The notes beneath the pieces were generated by a model. It was not told the origin of the DNA and searched no databases. It saw only the letters and a list, made by a program, of their open reading frames with translations. Source: Deltaproteobacteria bacterium (lineage in GTDB: Bacteria; Myxococcota_A; UBA796; CAJQPC01). Taken from it: a DNA stretch of 64,000 nt. Position 1 is the stretch's first letter. Every line of letters starts with the position of its first letter. The position numbers and the translations under genes were made by a program. Shown piece by piece: positions 51,358-60,141 of the stretch. Location of the stretch: positions 1-64,000 of the forward strand of contig JADKFE010000017.1 in assembly GCA_016717595.1 (NCBI GenBank), given 5' to 3'.

Positions 51358-52050
51358 ATGCGTCTGATCGTCGTCGTGCCCACCTACAACGAGCGCCAGA
51401 ACCTCGCCGAGCTCGTGGCGCGTACGCTCGCCGCGGCGCCCGAGGCGCGCATCGTCGTCGTGGACGACAGCTCACCGGACGGCACCGCCGCCGAGGCCCA
51501 GCGCCTCGCCGAGGGCGGCGCGCCGCTCACGGTGATCTCTCGCCCAAAGAAGGCGGGGCTCGCCGGGGCCTACTGCGCGGGGTTTGATTGGGCGACCAAC
51601 CAAGATTGCGAGCTTGTCGCCCAGCTCGACGCCGACCTCAGCCACGACCCGGCGGAGCTCCCGCGCCTCGTCGCCGCCGGGGCCGACCTCACCTTGGGCA
51701 GCCGCTACGTCCCCGGAGGAGGGGTCTCGGGCTGGGCGAACCATCGCCGGGCGCTCTCCCGGTTTGGCGCGGCCTACGCCCGGCGCTGCCTCGGCCTGCC
51801 CCAGCGTGATCTGACCGGCGGGTTTAAGGTCTGGCGTCGTGAGGCCCTCCAGGCCGTGCTCCAGACGCCCCCGCGGGCCGACGGCTACGCCTTTCAGGTG
51901 GAGATGACCTGGCGCGCCGTGCGCCTCGGCCTCTCCGTGGTCGAGCTGCCGATCCACTTCACCGAGCGCCAGGCCGGGGCGTCCAAGATGAGCCCCCGCA
52001 TCGCGGCGGAGGCGGCTTGGCTCGTCCCGGCCTTGCCTTGGCTGACCTGA
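51358..52050 (+). CDS. Family 2 glycosyltransferase, dolichol-phosphate-mannose-synthase-like
   Basis: 230 residues, GGGAG upstream. GT-A fold signatures: VVVPTYNERQNLAELV, IVVVDDSSPDGTA, VAQLDADLSHDP (DxD-type metal site), LGSRYVPGG, and DLTGGFKVWRREAL. These are the polyprenol-phosphate mannosyltransferase (Ppm1/DPM1) hallmarks. There is no C-terminal membrane segment, so it is the short soluble form. It would transfer a sugar from a nucleotide donor to a polyprenyl phosphate. Divergent from the S26-like gene, 51 bp apart. Confidence 0.9.
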   Translation: MRLIVVVPTYNERQNLAELVARTLAAAPEARIVVVDDSSPDGTAAEAQRLAEGGAPLTVISRPKKAGLAGAYCAGFDWATNQDCELVAQLDADLSHDPAELPRLVAAGADLTLGSRYVPGGGVSGWANHRRALSRFGAAYARRCLGLPQRDLTGGFKVWRREALQAVLQTPPRADGYAFQVEMTWRAVRLGLSVVELPIHFTERQAGASKMSPRIAAEAAWLVPALPWLT

Positions 52051-52065
52051 GCCGCGCAGGCCCGC

Positions 52066-52458
52066 TCAGGGGTTGATCAAGATCTGGCTTGTGCGGGTGA
52101 GCATGGCGCGGGTCTCGACGAGCAGGGCCTTCTCTTGGGCTTTGCGGGAGGCGGCGCTGAGCAGGACGACGCAGAGCAGCAGGTCGGCGACAGAGACGGC
52201 GCCGAAGCTGAGGCCCCACGAGCCGACGACGGGCTTGAGGAAGGCCACGGCGGTGAGGTGCGCGCCGAGCAGGGCGAAGAACAAGAACATCAGCCCCAAG
52301 ACCGCCATGATCGCCGCGGTGATCAGTCGTTTGGCGTCTTGGGCGCCCTCACGCTGGAGCAGGTCGAGGTGGGCCTGGGCGAGCGCCCGCAGGAGCCTCA
52401 GCCAGCGCTCGGTGAACCCGGAGAGCGCGCCAAACAGCGCTTCAGCGACCACGCCCAA
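52066..52458 (-). CDS. YqjE / phage-holin-superfamily-III-like membrane protein
   Basis: 130 residues from TTG 52458 (GGAGG 5 nt upstream; a GTG six bases on is an alternative). Helical N-terminus, two transmembrane helices (LITAAIMAVLGLMFLFFALLGAHLTAVAF and LSFGAVSVADLLLCVVLLSA), then a helical tail. The pattern fits the YqjE-like holin-superfamily-III proteins. It overlaps the end of the next upstream gene, whose product resembles YqjD, as in the enterobacterial yqjDE pair. Confidence 0.65.
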   Translation of the reverse strand: MGVVAEALFGALSGFTERWLRLLRALAQAHLDLLQREGAQDAKRLITAAIMAVLGLMFLFFALLGAHLTAVAFLKPVVGSWGLSFGAVSVADLLLCVVLLSAASRKAQEKALLVETRAMLTRTSQILINP

Positions 52459-52939
52459 GGCTGCCTCCGACGATGATGCCGACCAAGAGGCCGAAGCCCA
52501 AGGCCATCAACAGGCTGGTGAGCAGGTTCTCGCGGATCTTGGCCTCGGCCTGGGGCAGCTTGGTGTCGGTGACGTCTCCCAGGGCGGCCTGGGCGCGGCC
52601 CTCGACCTCACGAACGGCGGCCTCGACGCGGCGGCCGAGCTCGGAGAGGCTCGCCGCGGCCTGGGCGACGCCGTCGGCGGCGGCGCTGGAGGACGGGCGG
52701 GCGCGGCGGGACGTGGCGCCACCGCCACCCTCTTGGGCGAGCTCGTCCAGCTCGGCGAGCTGACGCCGCAGCAGGGCCCGGGTGCGCCCGGTGCGCTCGG
52801 AGAGCACGGCGATGAGCTGCTCGCGGTCTCCAGCGGCGGCGTCCCAGGCGGCGCGGCCGTCGTCACCCCACTCCTCAACGATGAGCCGACCCAGCGCGTC
52901 GAGTGGGGCGGGGCCAGGGGTTGGTTCGGGATCGGACAT
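52442..52939 (-). CDS. YqjD/DUF883-like C-tail-anchored protein
   Basis: 165 residues; strong GAGGAGGA before ATG 52939. A helical, charged body (about 10-135, with ERTGRTRALLRRQLAELDELAQ and LSELGRRVEAAVREVEGRAQAAL) ends in one C-terminal helix with a Gly-zipper (LLMALGFGLLVGIIVGGSLG). This is the layout of DUF883/YqjD inner-membrane proteins that tether ribosomes in E. coli. Assignment is by architecture, not by strong motif. Confidence 0.65.
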   Translation of the reverse strand: MSDPEPTPGPAPLDALGRLIVEEWGDDGRAAWDAAAGDREQLIAVLSERTGRTRALLRRQLAELDELAQEGGGGATSRRARPSSSAAADGVAQAAASLSELGRRVEAAVREVEGRAQAALGDVTDTKLPQAEAKIRENLLTSLLMALGFGLLVGIIVGGSLGRGR

Positions 52940-52977
52940 CGTTCCTCCTCAGGCTCGGGCTGAGCAGGACCAGTCTA

Positions 52978-53115
52978 TCAGTCGTCCTCCAAGATCCGTT
53001 GGGGCGGGTCGTCGAGGTCATCAAACTGGCCTTGAGACGCGGCGCGCAAAAACAGCGCCACGAAGACGCCGCCCAGCGCCAAGGCGAGGGGCAACAAGAA
53101 GAAGATGATGTCCAT
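52978..53115 (-). CDS. ccoS: cbb3-type cytochrome oxidase assembly protein CcoS
   Basis: 45 residues: one transmembrane helix (IIFFLLPLALALGGVFVALFLRAA) followed by SQGQFDDLDDPPQRILEDD, the characteristic CcoS tail (GQFDDL..P..RIL.DD). The start overlaps the ccoI stop by one base (TGATG). CcoS is needed for cofactor insertion into cbb3 oxidase. Last gene of the operon. Confidence 0.92.
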   Translation of the reverse strand: MDIIFFLLPLALALGGVFVALFLRAASQGQFDDLDDPPQRILEDD

Positions 53116-55415
53116 CACAGCTCCTTGGCGACGGCGCGCTCGACGCGCAGCGCGCCGAAGATGACGAGACCGCTGGAGAGCGGCATGAGCACGGCGGCGA
53201 CCAGCGGGTTGACGAGGCCCGCGGCGGCGAGGGCGACGGCGCCGACGTTGTAGGCCAGAGAGCGGGTGAGGTTCCCGCGGATGGCGCGCTCGGCGGCGCG
53301 GGCGGCGAAGATCCCCGCCAGCACGGGGCCGAGGCCCTCCCGGGCGATGACCGCGTCGGCGATGAGCACGCTCGACGCCGCGCCGCCGCCCATGGCCACC
53401 CCGGCGTGGGCCTCGCTCAGCGCGGGGCCGTCGTTCACGCCGTCGCCCACAAAGAGCACCCGCCGACCTTGGGCCTGCCAGCGGCGCAGCGCGGCGAGCT
53501 TGGCCTCGGGGTCGTGCTCGGCGAGCACCTCGTCTACCCCAGCCTCGGCGCCGATGCGCGCGGCCACCTCGGCGCCGTCGCCGGTGAGCAGCACCACCGG
53601 CAGGCCCAGCGCCTTGAGCCGGGCGACGGTGCGGGCGGCGTCGGGGCGGATCACGTCACGCAGCGAGATGCGGCCTTGACCCTCGACGATCACCTCGCCG
53701 GGCCCGCCGCGGCGCACCCGGATGAGCCGGCCGTCGAGCACACCCTCCACGCCGACGCCAGGCACCTCACGCACCCCTTGGGCCAGGGGGATCGGCAGGC
53801 CCCGGCGCACGGCCTCGGCGACGATGCCGCGGGCGATGGGGTGAAGGCTCTGGCGCTCCACGGCGGCGGCGAGGCGTAAGGTGGCGTCGTCGGCCTCCAC
53901 CACGACGGGCTCCCCTTGGGTCAGGGTGCCGGTCTTGTCAAACGCGACGAGGTCCACCTCCGCCAAGCGGCGCAGGCCCGCGCCCCCTTGAAAGAGCAGA
54001 CCCCGGCGGGCGGCGGCGCCCAGGCCCGCGGCGGTGGCCAAGGGCGCGGCGAGGGCCAGGGCGCAGGGGCAGGCCACGACGAGCACGGCGATCACCCGCG
54101 GCAGGGTGTCGTGAACGCCCAGCGTGAGCGCGCCGAGGGTGAAGGTGGCGGCGGCGACGGTGAGCGTCGCCGCGGTGAAGACCGGGGCGATGCGGTCGGG
54201 CAGAGACGGCGGCGTCGGCTTGGCCTGGGCGCCGCGCAGCCCCGTCGCCATGCGGCTGAGCAGAGTGGACTCACCGGCGGCCTCGACCATCACCCGCAGC
54301 CCGCCGTCGAGGAGCACGCCGCCGGCCACCACACGGTCGCCGCGGCGCACGGGTCGTGGCTCAGACTCCCCGGTGAGCAGGGCCATGCCGACGTTGGCCT
54401 CACCCTCGGTGACGAGGCCATCGGCGGCGATCTCTTCACCCAGGGCGACCTCCAGCACGTCGCCGGGGCGCAGCTCAGCGGGGGAGACGTCCTCGGGGCC
54501 AGACTCGCCGACGCGGCGGGCGGATCGTGGCGCCCGAGCGGCCAAGGAGGAGGCGGCTTCAGCGGCCCGGGTGCGCCCGCGCTGCTCCAGAAGGCGGCCG
54601 CCCAACAAGAGCGCGACGAGCATGGTGAGGCTGTCGAGGTAGCTGTCTTCGCCGCGGAACGTCGCGAAGACGCCGTGACCGTAGAGGATGGCCACGCCGA
54701 CGCTCACCGGCAGGTCCATGTGCAGCACGCGGTGGCGTAACCCCGCCCAGGCCGCCACAAAGAACGGCTCGGCAGCCCAGAGCGCGACGGGGGTGGCGAG
54801 GATGAGGTTGGTCCACTGCAACAAGCTGGTGAAGCGGGGATCCATGCCGCTCCACCACCCCAGATAGACGCTCACCGAGCTCATCATCACGTTCATCGCG
54901 ACGAACGACGCGAGCCCCAGACGCAGCAGGAGCGCGCGGTCGGGGGTGACGCCGCTGTCCGAGGGGCGCGGGGAGTAGCCGAGGTCCTCGACGCGATGGG
55001 CGAGCTGGCCGAGGTCGGTCTGTGTGGGATCGAAGCGCAGCGCGCAGCTCCCGGAGGCGTAAGACACCTGAACCTCACGCACGCCCGGCGCGCCCTGGAG
55101 CACACGCTCGACGAGCCACACACACGACCCGCAGCGCAGGCCGTCGATGCGGAGCATCGCGACGTGGTCCCCATCGGCGGCCGTCTCGACCGGCAGGTGC
55201 TCCCAGCCCGCGCTGCGGCCCGATGGGCGAGGGGAGGGGGCCTCACGGCGCTCAAAGTGCCGCCCCAAGCCCGCCTCTCGCACCATGTCCGCCGCCGTCT
55301 CACAGCCGTGACAGCAGTAGACGACGCCGACCCCCTCGACCTGGGCGCCGCACCAGGCGCAGGCGGTCGAGCTGTTTAGCGGGGTCTGGGGCGCCTCCTC
55401 TGTCACGGCGGGCAT
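53115..55415 (-). CDS. ccoI: Copper-translocating P1B-type ATPase CcoI/FixI
   Basis: 766 residues from ATG 55415, picked because AGGAG lies 9 nt upstream and it follows the small gene's stop by one base; an ATG 45 bp earlier is possible. N-terminal Cys cluster (CAWC...YCCHGC), an HMA domain with GLRCGSCVWLVE, eight membrane helices, the CPC ion-binding motif in VVACPCALAL, DKTGTLTQGEP (phosphorylated Asp), HP motif in SLHPIARG, and GDGVNDGPAL. It exports copper towards the periplasm for the cbb3 CuB site. Its place between ccoG and ccoS is canonical. Confidence 0.95.
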   Translation of the reverse strand: MPAVTEEAPQTPLNSSTACAWCGAQVEGVGVVYCCHGCETAADMVREAGLGRHFERREAPSPRPSGRSAGWEHLPVETAADGDHVAMLRIDGLRCGSCVWLVERVLQGAPGVREVQVSYASGSCALRFDPTQTDLGQLAHRVEDLGYSPRPSDSGVTPDRALLLRLGLASFVAMNVMMSSVSVYLGWWSGMDPRFTSLLQWTNLILATPVALWAAEPFFVAAWAGLRHRVLHMDLPVSVGVAILYGHGVFATFRGEDSYLDSLTMLVALLLGGRLLEQRGRTRAAEAASSLAARAPRSARRVGESGPEDVSPAELRPGDVLEVALGEEIAADGLVTEGEANVGMALLTGESEPRPVRRGDRVVAGGVLLDGGLRVMVEAAGESTLLSRMATGLRGAQAKPTPPSLPDRIAPVFTAATLTVAAATFTLGALTLGVHDTLPRVIAVLVVACPCALALAAPLATAAGLGAAARRGLLFQGGAGLRRLAEVDLVAFDKTGTLTQGEPVVVEADDATLRLAAAVERQSLHPIARGIVAEAVRRGLPIPLAQGVREVPGVGVEGVLDGRLIRVRRGGPGEVIVEGQGRISLRDVIRPDAARTVARLKALGLPVVLLTGDGAEVAARIGAEAGVDEVLAEHDPEAKLAALRRWQAQGRRVLFVGDGVNDGPALSEAHAGVAMGGGAASSVLIADAVIAREGLGPVLAGIFAARAAERAIRGNLTRSLAYNVGAVALAAAGLVNPLVAAVLMPLSSGLVIFGALRVERAVAKEL

Positions 55416-55416
55416 G

Positions 55417-55542
55417 TCAGCGCCGCTCCTGCTCATAGGAGGGGGAGATCTGGAGGTCACCCTCGACGGCGAGGCTCACCATGTAGAGGTTCACCGCCAC
55501 GACGATGGCCAAGGTGACACAGACGCCGATGATGTAGCGCAT
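55417..55542 (-). CDS. 41-residue FixH/CcoH-like stub
   Basis: MRYIIGVCVTLAIVVAVNLY then MVSLAVEGDLQISPSYEQERR. One transmembrane helix followed by a segment like the FixH start, where M..A.....L...NYYE occurs. The start overlaps the ccoG stop by 3 bases region and the stop is one base before the ccoI ATG. Full FixH/CcoH is 140-170 residues, so only the anchor remains. It occupies exactly the ccoH position in the operon. Confidence 0.65.
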   Translation of the reverse strand: MRYIIGVCVTLAIVVAVNLYMVSLAVEGDLQISPSYEQERR

Positions 55543-55543
55543 C

Positions 55544-56932
55544 TCAGCTCTCCGGCGTGACGGAGCCGCCGCTCATGAAGGTGGTGTGCACCGAGACGCG
55601 GTCAAACGGCGCCTCGACATGAACGGTGATCGGCAGGGCGCGGGGGATGACCTCACCCGCAGGAACCCGCACGATCAACGGCACGGTGGCCTGCTCGGTG
55701 GGGTTGATGGTCAGGGGCGTGGTGATGACCTCGGCGTCGCTGGGCAGGCCGGTGATGTGGAGCTGGAACGGCCCGGTGAGGCCCTCGGGGCTGTTGTTGG
55801 TCACGCGCAGGAGGTAGGTGTTTCGTAGGCCGCCGTCGGCGTCTACGGTGTACAGAGAGCCTGGCGCGCGGTTGACCGCCACCTCAAAGTCATGCCGGTT
55901 GGCCATCAGGGCCACAAAGGCCGTGGCGATGCCCAACAACAGGGCGCTGTAGGCGACCGTGCGCGGACGCAGCACCCGGGGCGAGCGGCCCTCGCTCTCG
56001 GCGATGGTCGTGTAATGAACCAGGGGCTCCATGTTGAACTTCTCCATCACGCTGGAGCAGGCGTCGATGCACCGGCCACAGGTGATGCACTCAAGCTGGA
56101 ACCCCTCACGGATGTCGATGCCTTGGGGGCACACAGAGACACACTTGTCACAAGAGACGCAGGCGCCCTCTTTGGGCAGGGGCTCCCCTTTGGCCTTCGC
56201 CGCGCGGAACAACGAGCGCCGGGGCTCACCGCGGCGGACGTCGTAGGCGATGACCAGGCTCTCTTCGTCGGTGAGCGCGCCCTGAAAGCGGGCGTAGGGG
56301 CAGAGGTAATTGCAGAACTGCTCACGGAACCAGGCGAAGTCCGCGAACAGCACCGCGCCCAGAGCGCCGGTCAAGGCGTAGGAGACCTGGCCGGCCTCGC
56401 CGGTCCACAGGGCCGGCGCGCCGGAGAAGTAGCTCATCACGGTCATCGAGAGCAGGCCCGCCACGGCGGCGAAGCCCGTCCACTTGAGGCCCTTGCGCCA
56501 CACCTTGTCAAAGCCCTTGGCGTCCATGGTGTAGGGCAGGCGATCCCGGGCCATGCGGCTGGCGCGATCGCCCTCGATCTTCTCTTCGATGCGGCGGATC
56601 CACTCCTCTAAGAAGACCGTCTGCGGGCAGAGGTACCCGCACCACAGACGACCGTAGAGCGCGGTGAAGAAGAACAGCGCGAAGGCCAAGAACAGCCCGA
56701 TGAGCACCAGAAAGATCGTGTCGGACGGCGTGAAGATCTGGCCGAGCGCGTACAGACGACGGCCCGGCAGATCGAGGCGCAGCATCGGGTGACCGCCGAG
56801 GGAGAGCCAAGGGGTGATGAACAGGATCGCGTGCAGCAGGATGCCTGATACGCGGTGGATGCTCTGGTATTTTCCCTTGATTCGTGCGGCATAAATCCAC
56901 TGCCGCACCCCGGCGATCTCGGGGCGGTTCAC
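55544..56932 (-). CDS. ccoG: Cytochrome oxidase accessory protein CcoG/FixG
   Basis: 462 residues from GTG 56932 (overlaps the ccoP stop, GTGA). Membrane helices with WCGYLCPQTVF and FCNYLCPYARFQGAL, two [4Fe-4S] ferredoxin motifs (CVSCDKCVSVCP and CITCGRCIDAC), and a C-terminal immunoglobulin-like domain (LRVTNNSPEGLTGPFQLHITGLP). CcoG is a cupric reductase in cbb3 assembly in other bacteria. All Cys sets are intact. Confidence 0.96.
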   Translation of the reverse strand: MNRPEIAGVRQWIYAARIKGKYQSIHRVSGILLHAILFITPWLSLGGHPMLRLDLPGRRLYALGQIFTPSDTIFLVLIGLFLAFALFFFTALYGRLWCGYLCPQTVFLEEWIRRIEEKIEGDRASRMARDRLPYTMDAKGFDKVWRKGLKWTGFAAVAGLLSMTVMSYFSGAPALWTGEAGQVSYALTGALGAVLFADFAWFREQFCNYLCPYARFQGALTDEESLVIAYDVRRGEPRRSLFRAAKAKGEPLPKEGACVSCDKCVSVCPQGIDIREGFQLECITCGRCIDACSSVMEKFNMEPLVHYTTIAESEGRSPRVLRPRTVAYSALLLGIATAFVALMANRHDFEVAVNRAPGSLYTVDADGGLRNTYLLRVTNNSPEGLTGPFQLHITGLPSDAEVITTPLTINPTEQATVPLIVRVPAGEVIPRALPITVHVEAPFDRVSVHTTFMSGGSVTPES

Positions 56933-57435
56933 TGGCCACCTCCTGCGGCGTGAATGTAGGCGGCCACCTGGGCCACCTTCTCAGGCCCAAGGATGGGGCC
57001 CCAGGTCAACATGCCCTTCTCGGGCACACCCTCGGTGATCACCTTGGTGATGGACTCGATGCTGCCGCCGTGAATCCACTCGCCGTCGGTGAGGTTGGGG
57101 CCGATGCCGCCCTTGAGCTCGGGGCCGTGGCAGCCGATACAGTTGGTCATGTAGATCGCCTTGCCGGCCTCAGCGAGCACCTTGGGGTCGGCGGCGGCGA
57201 CGGCGGCGGGGTCGGGGGCAGGCCAGCGGGCCTCGGCGGCTTGCACCTCAGCGAGGTAGTCCCCGGCCTGGGAGCGCCCAGCGACGAAGTGGTAGTGGAC
57301 GCCGTAGACGACGGCCCAGGCGATCGTGAAGTAGAACAGACCCAACCACCACGCGGGCAGAGCGTTGTCGTACTCCTCGATGCCGTCGGCCTCGTCCGAG
57401 TGCCCCATCGGCACATCTTGGTTCTCGCGGCTCAT
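56929..57435 (-). CDS. ccoP: cbb3 oxidase subunit CcoP, mono-haem form
   Basis: 168 residues. An N-terminal CcoP anchor (EYDNALPAWWLGLFYFTIAWAVVYGVHY) is followed by one c-type haem domain with CIGCH near residue 99 and an axial Met in KGMLTW. Canonical CcoP is about 290-300 residues with two CxxCH sites; here the second haem domain is absent and the end (AAYIHAAGGGQ) looks natural. It passes electrons from soluble donors to CcoO/CcoN. Start lies 3 bp after the ccoQ stop. Confidence 0.93.
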   Translation of the reverse strand: MSRENQDVPMGHSDEADGIEEYDNALPAWWLGLFYFTIAWAVVYGVHYHFVAGRSQAGDYLAEVQAAEARWPAPDPAAVAAADPKVLAEAGKAIYMTNCIGCHGPELKGGIGPNLTDGEWIHGGSIESITKVITEGVPEKGMLTWGPILGPEKVAQVAAYIHAAGGGQ

Positions 57436-57438
57436 GGC

Positions 57439-57615
57439 TCACTCTCCGTCATCGTCGAGGGGGATTCGTGCGGCGTCGATCATCTGCTGGCGGTTGGTGG
57501 GCCACCAGGCCCAGACCGTCCAGCCCACGAAGAACGCCAAGAAGATCGCCGTCATCATGCCCATCACCCACATGTCGGAGGCGGACTCAGACGCGGCGCG
57601 AAACACGGGGTTCAT
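57439..57615 (-). CDS. ccoQ: cbb3 oxidase small subunit CcoQ
   Basis: 58 residues. One transmembrane helix (MMTAIFLAFFVGWTVWAWWP) with the CcoQ-type WAW.P end, then NRQQMIDAARIPLDDD, similar to the CcoQ tail that stabilises CcoP. Start overlaps the ccoO stop (ATGA). Confidence 0.85.
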   Translation of the reverse strand: MNPVFRAASESASDMWVMGMMTAIFLAFFVGWTVWAWWPTNRQQMIDAARIPLDDDGE

Positions 57616-58373
57616 TGTGCGCTCCCGGTCGTCTCAGCACCCTCAGATTGGGCGACTTGGTTCTTCAGGGCTTTTTTTCCGTCTGTGCCGAGGCGCTGCA
57701 GGTAGGCGATGAGCGCCACGATCTCGTGGTCGGCCTCGATGTTCTCGACCTTGGACTGGCGCAGACGGCCTACGATCTCTTCGCCTTGTTTGGCGATGGC
57801 CTGCGGCGCGGCGTCGATCTCGGCCTGGGTGTAGTGGCCAAAGACCGAGAGCGCCGTCATGCTCGCCTGCACGTCCGCGGCGTCGATCTTGTCCTCCAAG
57901 AGCCAGGGGTAGGACGGCATGATCGAGCCCGGCGAGGTGGAGCGGGGGTCCTTCATGTGCTCGTAGTGCCACACGTCGGGGTATTTTCCGCCCAGGCGGT
58001 GAAGGTCGGGGCCGATGCGCCGGGAGCCCAACAAGAACGGACGGTCGAAGCTGTACTCTCCGGCGCGGCTCCACTCACCGTAGCGTAAGGTCTCGGCGCG
58101 GAAAGGACGCACCATCTGGGAGTGGCACTGCACGCAGCCTTCACGGGCGTAGATGTCGCGTCCGGCCTGCTCCAGCGGCGTGTAGGGGGTGACCTCGGCC
58201 ATGGCCTGAGGGCCCGCGCTCACGGTGAACAGCGGGACGATCTCCACCAGGCCGCCGACGCTGATGGCGAGGGTGGTGGCCACGGCGAACAGTGCGCTCT
58301 TGTGCTCCAGGGTGCGACGGTGCCAGCTATCCGGCGGTGGGGACTGCGGGGAGTGGTTGTCAGGATGAGACAT
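57612..58373 (-). CDS. ccoO: cbb3 oxidase mono-haem subunit CcoO
   Basis: 253 residues. N-terminal anchor helix (LFAVATTLAISVGGLVEIVPLF), the FixO signature YTPLEQAGRDIYAREGCVQCHSQMVRPF with the single CVQCH haem site, RIGPDLHRLGGKYP, and SIMPSYPWLLED with the axial Met. Length is normal for CcoO. It lies 12 bp after ccoN. Confidence 0.97.
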   Translation of the reverse strand: MSHPDNHSPQSPPPDSWHRRTLEHKSALFAVATTLAISVGGLVEIVPLFTVSAGPQAMAEVTPYTPLEQAGRDIYAREGCVQCHSQMVRPFRAETLRYGEWSRAGEYSFDRPFLLGSRRIGPDLHRLGGKYPDVWHYEHMKDPRSTSPGSIMPSYPWLLEDKIDAADVQASMTALSVFGHYTQAEIDAAPQAIAKQGEEIVGRLRQSKVENIEADHEIVALIAYLQRLGTDGKKALKNQVAQSEGAETTGSAQ

Positions 58374-58385
58374 GTTTGGCTCCCT

Positions 58386-59828
58386 TCACTTCGCCGGAGC
58401 GGGAGAGGGGTTGATGGCTTGGTTGGGGGAGCTTCCGGCGATGGTCAGGCCGATGTTCAGCATCATCAAGAGGATGCCGGTGAGGTACATCAGGCCGCCG
58501 CCGAGGCGAATCCAGTAGAAGGGCACGAGCTTGATGACCGTGTCCACGAAGTTCGGGTACTGGAGCTGGCCCGCATCGTCAATCGCCCGCCACATGAGGC
58601 CTTGGGTGATGCCCGAGACCCACATCGCCACGACATAGAGCACGATGCCGATGGTCGCCAACCAGAAGTGCGCCGTGGCCCAGCCCTCATTGTGCAGGGG
58701 CCGCTTCCACAGCCGGGGCACGAGGTAATAGCCGACGGCGAAGAGGCTCATGCCCACCCAGCCCAGGGCGCCGCTGTGCACGTGGCCGATGGTCCAGTCC
58801 GTGTAGTGAGACAAGGCGTTCACCGCACGAATCGACATCATCGGGCCCTCAAACGTGCTCATGCCGTAGAAGGTGATGGCGACCACAAAAAACTTGAGCA
58901 CGGCGTCGCTGCGCAGGCGGTCCCAGGCCCCACGAAGGGTCAAGAGGCCGTTGAGCATGCCACCCCAAGAGGGCGCGAGGAGCACGATGGAGAAGATCAT
59001 GCCCAAGGTCTGCGCCCAGTCGGGCAGGCCGGAGTAGAGCAGGTGGTGGGGGCCGGCCCAGATGTAGAGGAACACCAGCGCCCAGAAGTGGATGATCGAC
59101 AGACGGTAGGAGTAGACCGGGCGGTCGGCGGCTTTGGGCAAGAAGTAGTACATCATGCCCAGCATCGGCGTGGTCAACAAGAAGCCCACGGCGTTGTGAC
59201 CGTACCACCACTGCACCAAGGCGTCGGTCATGCCCGAGAACACGGGGTAAGACCGGGTGAGCGTGGCGGGCATCGCCAGGTTGTTCACCACATGAAGCAC
59301 GGTGATCGTGATCACCATCGACATGTAGAACCAGATCGCGACGTAGAGGTGTTTGACCTTACGCACGGCGATGGTGCCGAAGAAGTTGACGGCGAACAAG
59401 ACCCACACGACGGCGATGGCCAGGTCAATCGGCCAGATGAGCTCGGCGTACTCGTGGGTCTGGGACATGCCCAGGGGCAGGGTGATCGCCGCGGCGACGA
59501 TGATCGACTGCCAGCCCCAGAAGTGGATGTTCGAGAGCGTGTCGTTGAACATGCGCGTCTTGAGCAGGCGCTGCATGGAGTAGTAGATGCCTGTGAACAG
59601 GCCGTTCGCCGTGAACGCGAAGATCACGGCGTTGGTGTGGAGGGGGCGCAGGCGGCCGAACGTCGTCCAGGGCAGGCCCAGGTTGGCCGGCCACCAGGCG
59701 AGCTGCAGGGCCAGGATGACGCCGACGAGCATCCCGACCACGCCCCAGATGAAGGTGGCGAGCAGAAACTTCTTAACGATCTCATCGTCGTACCGCGGGG
59801 ATGCGACGACGGCGGATTCAGCGGTCAT
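58386..59828 (-). CDS. ccoN: cbb3 oxidase catalytic subunit CcoN
   Basis: 480 residues, twelve predicted helices. Haem and CuB ligands are visible: LHTNAVIFAF (low-spin haem b His), QWWYGHNAVGFLLT (CuB His and the cross-linked Tyr region), GPHHLLYSGLP (two CuB His) and HVHSGALGW (high-spin and low-spin haem His pair). It reduces O2 to water with high affinity and pumps protons. First gene of ccoNOQP-G-H-I-S, with AGGTG before the ATG and a sigma-54 promoter match 36-51 bp upstream. Confidence 0.98.
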   Translation of the reverse strand: MTAESAVVASPRYDDEIVKKFLLATFIWGVVGMLVGVILALQLAWWPANLGLPWTTFGRLRPLHTNAVIFAFTANGLFTGIYYSMQRLLKTRMFNDTLSNIHFWGWQSIIVAAAITLPLGMSQTHEYAELIWPIDLAIAVVWVLFAVNFFGTIAVRKVKHLYVAIWFYMSMVITITVLHVVNNLAMPATLTRSYPVFSGMTDALVQWWYGHNAVGFLLTTPMLGMMYYFLPKAADRPVYSYRLSIIHFWALVFLYIWAGPHHLLYSGLPDWAQTLGMIFSIVLLAPSWGGMLNGLLTLRGAWDRLRSDAVLKFFVVAITFYGMSTFEGPMMSIRAVNALSHYTDWTIGHVHSGALGWVGMSLFAVGYYLVPRLWKRPLHNEGWATAHFWLATIGIVLYVVAMWVSGITQGLMWRAIDDAGQLQYPNFVDTVIKLVPFYWIRLGGGLMYLTGILLMMLNIGLTIAGSSPNQAINPSPAPAK

Positions 59829-59863
59829 AAGGGTTCACCTCTCAGGCTCAGGCGTCCGGCCTA

Positions 59864-59879
59864 TGCAGGACTCGTGCCA
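59864..59879 (-). promoter_or_regulatory. Sigma-54 (-24/-12) promoter of ccoN operon
   Basis: On the minus strand TGGCACGAGTCCTGCA matches the consensus TGGCACG-N4-TTGCW with one mismatch (C for the first T of TTGC). The GG and GC dinucleotides have the required spacing. The inferred transcript start would be about 25 bp before ATG 59828. Confidence 0.65.
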
Positions 59880-60125
59880 GCGAAGGAGGGGCCCTGGGAG
59901 GCCCTCGGGGCTGCGTCGTGGGCGGCGGACACGAACGGCGCGGGCGAGGCCAGAAACCGCCTCTTGGGGTCGGCCTGTGGACGACATCCCGCCGACGGGC
60001 GGTGGATTCGCGCCCGCGGTGTGAGCGGGCCCCTCGACAGACCGCGGCTGTGGGGGATGCCCCAGCGCGTTGTGTGATTTGCCCCAACCCTCGCGCCAGA
60101 GCCCCTTGAAGAGCCTCAGGCACGG

Positions 60126-60141
60126 TGGCACAGGGTTTGCA
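60126..60141 (+). promoter_or_regulatory. Sigma-54 (-24/-12) promoter of the divergent gene group
   Basis: TGGCACAGGGTTTGCA matches TGGCACG-N4-TTGCW at all fixed positions but one (A for G at position 7), with correct GG/GC spacing. The inferred start near 60150 is about 55 bp upstream of the 83-residue gene. Confidence 0.7.

Noticed and set aside
58122..60077. A 651-codon open frame on the plus strand across ccoO and ccoN
   Set aside because: It is antisense to two unmistakable oxidase genes, is His/Gly/Val/Asp-rich shadow sequence and shows no motif; long open antisense frames are expected at this GC content.
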